A DNA stretch of 32,530 bases from Pseudomonas nabeulensis (GTDB lineage Bacteria; Pseudomonadota; Gammaproteobacteria; Pseudomonadales; Pseudomonadaceae). The translations under genes were made by a program, and so were the position numbers. Below are positions 32,518 through 32,530 of the stretch, piece by piece (positions within the stretch are counted from its first letter, which is position 1; each line of letters starts with the position of its first letter). Where the stretch lies: the NCBI RefSeq assembly GCF_004682045.1, contig NZ_QUZT01000073.1, positions 1-32,530 of the forward strand, in the 5' to 3' direction. A model generated the notes under the pieces. That model was not told where the DNA came from and searched no databases. It worked only from the letters and a program-made list of their open reading frames with translations.

Positions 32518-32530
32518 ATGAGCTGCTTTG
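32518..32530 (+). CDS. Possible start of an open frame cut by the window edge
   Basis: ATGAGCTGCTTTG (MSCF...) follows AAGGA by 8 nt and lies 29 bp beyond the break in the REP arm. This could be the start of a transposase in an inserted element or an ordinary gene. Only four codons are visible, so no product can be named. Confidence 0.25.

Noticed and set aside
1..32530. CRISPR array, prophage or toxin-antitoxin system
   Set aside because: The repeated palindromes are dispersed REPINs, not regularly spaced repeats. No cas, integrase, phage or toxin-like genes are present.

Overview
The window is chromosomal DNA of a Pseudomonas, most likely of the P. fluorescens group. This rests on high-GC coding sequence, Pseudomonas-type protein sequences throughout, a gene order that (from memory) follows the P. 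aeruginosa argB-algC-dut-coaBC-radC ... dadR-dadA-dadX ... cycB-xpt-rep neighbourhood, and several REP/REPIN palindromes built on GTGGGAGGGGGCTTGCCCCC, typical of this group. I see no phage, plasmid, CRISPR, tRNA or rRNA. A fragment at the far right edge may be the start of an insertion sequence. This is core genome, not a genomic island, and I found no new multi-gene system. The most informative details are regulatory sites, REP-driven changes and one gene remnant.

Layout. (1) 1-4394, minus strand: coaBC-dut-algC-argB, a housekeeping cluster for CoA, dUTP removal, sugar-phosphate and arginine synthesis, closed by a strong terminator. (2) 4538-7746: radC, a convergent peptide-binding lipid-free ABC substrate-binding protein gene, and the rpmB-rpmG ribosomal operon with its own terminator. 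(3) 7764-9814: a cupin gene and the aldehyde dehydrogenase gene kauB/puuC, divergent around two palindromes that resemble PuuR/PauR operators. (4) 9965-16428: an MFS transporter, a phospholipase-D-fold lipoprotein, a MocR-type regulator divergent from a DUF1127 mini-protein, a PuuB/PauB-like amine oxidoreductase and a cysteine-cluster protein. (5) 16557-20351: dadR, dadA, dadX and a PuuR/PauR-type regulator, for alanine and polyamine catabolism. A 13-codon open frame between dadA and dadX looks like what is left of a deleted ridA-type gene. (6) 20521-25789: cytochrome c5, an acetyl-CoA hydrolase/transferase, xpt and rep. (7) 26045-32362: a c-di-GMP phosphodiesterase with a degenerate GGDEF domain, a MATE efflux pump, a LysR regulator and a Cache-domain chemoreceptor behind a FliA-type promoter.

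Functional links. The oxidoreductase (14667-15959), the aldehyde dehydrogenase (8321-9814) and the cupin-domain repressor (19803-20351) fit the gamma-glutamyl-polyamine route from putrescine/cadaverine. DadA and DadX provide alanine catabolism under DadR. REPINs or their collapsed derivatives fill most of the gaps between convergent genes, where they may help separate transcripts.
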